DNA of 64,000 nucleotides, taken from positions 62,001 through 126,000 of the forward strand of contig NZ_OOHJ01000036.1 of the NCBI RefSeq assembly GCF_900323885.1. Reading direction: 5' to 3'. Shown in pieces: positions 62,125-64,000 of this stretch. Made by a program: the position numbers and the translations under genes. The stretch is from [Actinomadura] parvosata subsp. kistnae. Its GTDB lineage: Bacteria > Actinomycetota > Actinomycetes > Streptosporangiales > Streptosporangiaceae. The notes under the pieces are model-generated. The model was not told the origin of the DNA and did no database searches. It was given only the letters and a program-made list of their open reading frames with translations. How positions within the stretch are numbered: position 1 is the stretch's first letter; each line of letters opens with the position of its first letter.

Positions 62125-64000
62125 ATGGATCGTATAGACGCGTACTGGCGGGCGGCGAACTACCTGTCCGTCGGGCAGATCTACCTGCTGGACAACCCGC
62201 TGCTCACCGAACCCCTGCGACCTGAGCACATCAAGCCGCGCCTGCTCGGCCACTGGGGCACGACGCCGGGGCTGAACTTCTGCTTCGCGCACCTCAACCG
62301 CGTGATCCGCGAGCGGGACCAGGACATGATCTACATCGCGGGCCCGGGGCACGGCGGGCCCGCGGCCGTGGCGCACGCGTGGCTGGAGGGCTCGTACACC
62401 GAGCGGTACCCCGACGTGTCGCAGGACGTGGAGGGCATGCGGCGGCTGTTCCGCCAGTTCTCCTTCCCCGGCGGCGTGCCCAGCCACGTGGCGCCGGAGA
62501 CGCCGGGCTCCATCCACGAGGGCGGCGAGCTGGGGTACGCGCTGGCGCACGCGTACGGGGCCGCGTTCGACAACCCCGACCTGGTCGTGGCGTGCGTCAT
62601 CGGCGACGGCGAGGCCGAGACCGGCCCGCTGGCCGCGAGCTGGCACTCCAACAAGTTCCTGGACCGCCGCCGCGACGGCATGGTGCTGCCCATCCTGCAC
62701 CTGAACGGCTACAAGATCGCCAACCCGACCGTCCTGGCCAGGATCCCCACCGACGAGCTGATCAAGCTCATGGAGGGGTACGGCTACCGCCCCCACCTCG
62801 TCGGCGCCGACCACGAGGAGATGGCGGGCACGCTCGACACCGCGTTCGAGGAGCTGGCCGCGTACAAGGCGGGCGACGCCGACCGGCTGCCGATGATCAT
62901 CCTGCGCACGCCGAAGGGCTGGACGGGGCCGCGCGAGGTGGACGGCAAGCCGGTCGAGGGCACCTGGCGGGCCCACCAGGTGCCGCTGGCCACCGTCAGG
63001 GAGAACCCCACCCACCTGGCCATGCTGGAGGAGTGGATGCGCTCGTACCGGCCGGAGGAGCTGTTCGGCTCCGACGGCAAGCCGGTCGAGGACGTCCTGG
63101 CGACCGTGCCGGAGGGCCCGCGCCGGATGAGCGCGAACCCGCACACCAACGGGGGCGAGCTGCTGGAGCCGCTGCGGCTGCCCGACTTCCGCCGGCACGC
63201 CGTCGAGGTGAAGGCGCCGGCGGAGCACGAGAGCGAGCCGACGCGCGTGCTCGGCGGGCTCCTGCGGGACGTGATCGCCGCGAACCCGCGCACGTTCCGG
63301 CTGATGGGCCCGGACGAGACGGCCTCGAACCGGCTGTCGGAGGTGTTCGAGGTCACCGACCGCGCCTGGGACGCCGAGCTGCTGCCCACGGACGAGAACC
63401 TGGGCAGCGGGGGCCGCGTCATGGAGGTGCTGAGCGAGCACCTGTGCCAGGGCTGGCTGGAGGGCTACCTGCTGACCGGGCGGCACGGCCTGTTCAACTG
63501 TTACGAGGCGTTCATCCACATCGTGGACGCCATGTTCAACCAGCACGCCAAGTGGCTGGAGTCGTCGCAGAAGATCTCGTGGCGGCGGCCGGTGGCGTCG
63601 CTGACGTACCTGCTGTCGTCGCACGTGTGGCGGCAGGACCACAACGGGTTCAGCCACCAGGACCCGGGCTTCCTCGACGTCGTCGTCAACAAGAAGGCGT
63701 CCGTGGTGCGCGTCTACCTGCCGCCGGACGCCAACACACTGCTGTCGGTGGCCGACCACTGCCTGCGCTCCAGGGACTACGTGAACGTGATCGTGGCCGG
63801 CAAGCAGCCCGTGCTCGACGTGTTCACCATGGACGAGGCCATCGCCCACAACACGCGCGGCCTGGGCATCCTGCCGTGGGCGTCCACCGACGAGGGCACC
63901 GAGCCGGACGTCGTGCTGGCCTGCGCCGGCGACGTGCCGACCCTGGAGACGCTGGCCGCCGCCGCGCTGCTGCGCGAGCACCTGCCGGAGCTGAAGGTCA
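62125..64000 (+). CDS. xfp: Phosphoketolase, cut by the window end
   Basis: First 625 codons of xylulose-5-phosphate/fructose-6-phosphate phosphoketolase, which splits sugar phosphates into acetyl phosphate plus a triose or tetrose phosphate. Thiamine-diphosphate enzyme motifs are visible: GPGHGGPA, PSHVAPETPGSIHEGGELG and GDGEAETGPLA near the N-terminus, then DENLGSGGRVMEVLSEH and QDHNGFSHQDPGF in the second domain. The start at ATG 62125 gives MDRIDAYWRAANYLSVG; no upstream start in frame looks better, although many relatives have a few extra N-terminal residues. The 3' end, and any acetate kinase gene, are outside the window. Confidence 0.94.
   Translation, partial: MDRIDAYWRAANYLSVGQIYLLDNPLLTEPLRPEHIKPRLLGHWGTTPGLNFCFAHLNRVIRERDQDMIYIAGPGHGGPAAVAHAWLEGSYTERYPDVSQDVEGMRRLFRQFSFPGGVPSHVAPETPGSIHEGGELGYALAHAYGAAFDNPDLVVACVIGDGEAETGPLAASWHSNKFLDRRRDGMVLPILHLNGYKIANPTVLARIPTDELIKLMEGYGYRPHLVGADHEEMAGTLDTAFEELAAYKAGDADRLPMIILRTPKGWTGPREVDGKPVEGTWRAHQVPLATVRENPTHLAMLEEWMRSYRPEELFGSDGKPVEDVLATVPEGPRRMSANPHTNGGELLEPLRLPDFRRHAVEVKAPAEHESEPTRVLGGLLRDVIAANPRTFRLMGPDETASNRLSEVFEVTDRAWDAELLPTDENLGSGGRVMEVLSEHLCQGWLEGYLLTGRHGLFNCYEAFIHIVDAMFNQHAKWLESSQKISWRRPVASLTYLLSSHVWRQDHNGFSHQDPGFLDVVVNKKASVVRVYLPPDANTLLSVADHCLRSRDYVNVIVAGKQPVLDVFTMDEAIAHNTRGLGILPWASTDEGTEPDVVLACAGDVPTLETLAAAALLREHLPELKV

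Noticed and set aside
60343..63981. A 1212-codon minus-strand frame extending pgi beyond its GTG start into the phosphoketolase region
   Set aside because: The part beyond 61974 is the antisense of the phosphoketolase gene; pgi has a clear GTG with AGGAGG at 61974.

Overview
The window reads as chromosomal DNA of a very GC-rich, filamentous-type actinomycete. Third codon positions are almost all G or C, GTG and TTG starts are frequent, and most downstream genes in an operon start on a GTGA, ATGA or TAATG overlap. The gene content (LAL-type LuxR regulator, PucR regulator, GerW-like protein, second EF-Tu, sugar ABC importers without their own ATPase) points to Streptosporangiaceae or Streptomyces-like bacteria. 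I infer a Streptosporangiaceae-type host such as Nonomuraea, but cannot prove the genus. No rRNA, tRNA, CRISPR array, insertion sequence or prophage was seen.

Layout. 0-3.1 kb: a gene start cut by the window edge, a Ser/Thr kinase and a flavin oxidoreductase. 3.1-10.1 kb: an oligosaccharide locus of LacI regulator, GH3 glycosidase and a divergent binding protein with two permeases. Matching TCGAAA(A)TGTTTCGA operators lie between the divergent promoters. 10.1-16.3 kb: a kinase-fold phosphotransferase, a two-component system, a frameshifted small gene, an envelope operon (Pro-rich protein plus DUF4239 protein), a largely empty stretch and a 52-residue small protein. 16.4-21.0 kb: a LAL regulator with a cluster of GGGATnACCC dyads, and a frameshifted CPA1 Na+/H+ antiporter.

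21.1-34.0 kb: the most interesting part. A GNAT acyltransferase overlaps an N-succinylamino-acid racemase/OSBS gene. Facing them are seven co-directional genes: S9 peptidase, S12 serine hydrolase, PucR regulator, peptide-binding lipoprotein, permease, a permease-ATPase fusion and a second ATPase. I infer a locus for importing and degrading peptides, possibly those containing D-amino acids.

34.2-42.4 kb: UDP-glucose dehydrogenase, a divergent EF-Tu with His at the Tyr160 position where elfamycin-resistance mutations occur, GH2 beta-galactosidase, M20 amidohydrolase and a TIM-barrel amidohydrolase. 42.5-49.5 kb: a large secreted phosphodiester glycosidase plus metallophosphoesterase, a P450 lacking the usual I-helix acid, and a frameshifted membrane alpha/beta hydrolase. 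49.5-55.7 kb: a maltodextrin-type ABC importer divergent from a pullulanase-type GH13. 55.8-58.9 kb: a hypothetical protein, a VIT1/CCC1 transporter, a LysE exporter, a cupin and a GerW-like protein. 59.0-64.0 kb: zwf and pgi, divergent from a phosphoketolase gene cut by the window end.

Five genes (near 13.5, 19.96, 29.6, 33.8 and 48.77 kb) carry one- or two-base losses in G/C-rich stretches and are otherwise intact. The shared signature suggests that at least some are sequence errors rather than true pseudogenes.
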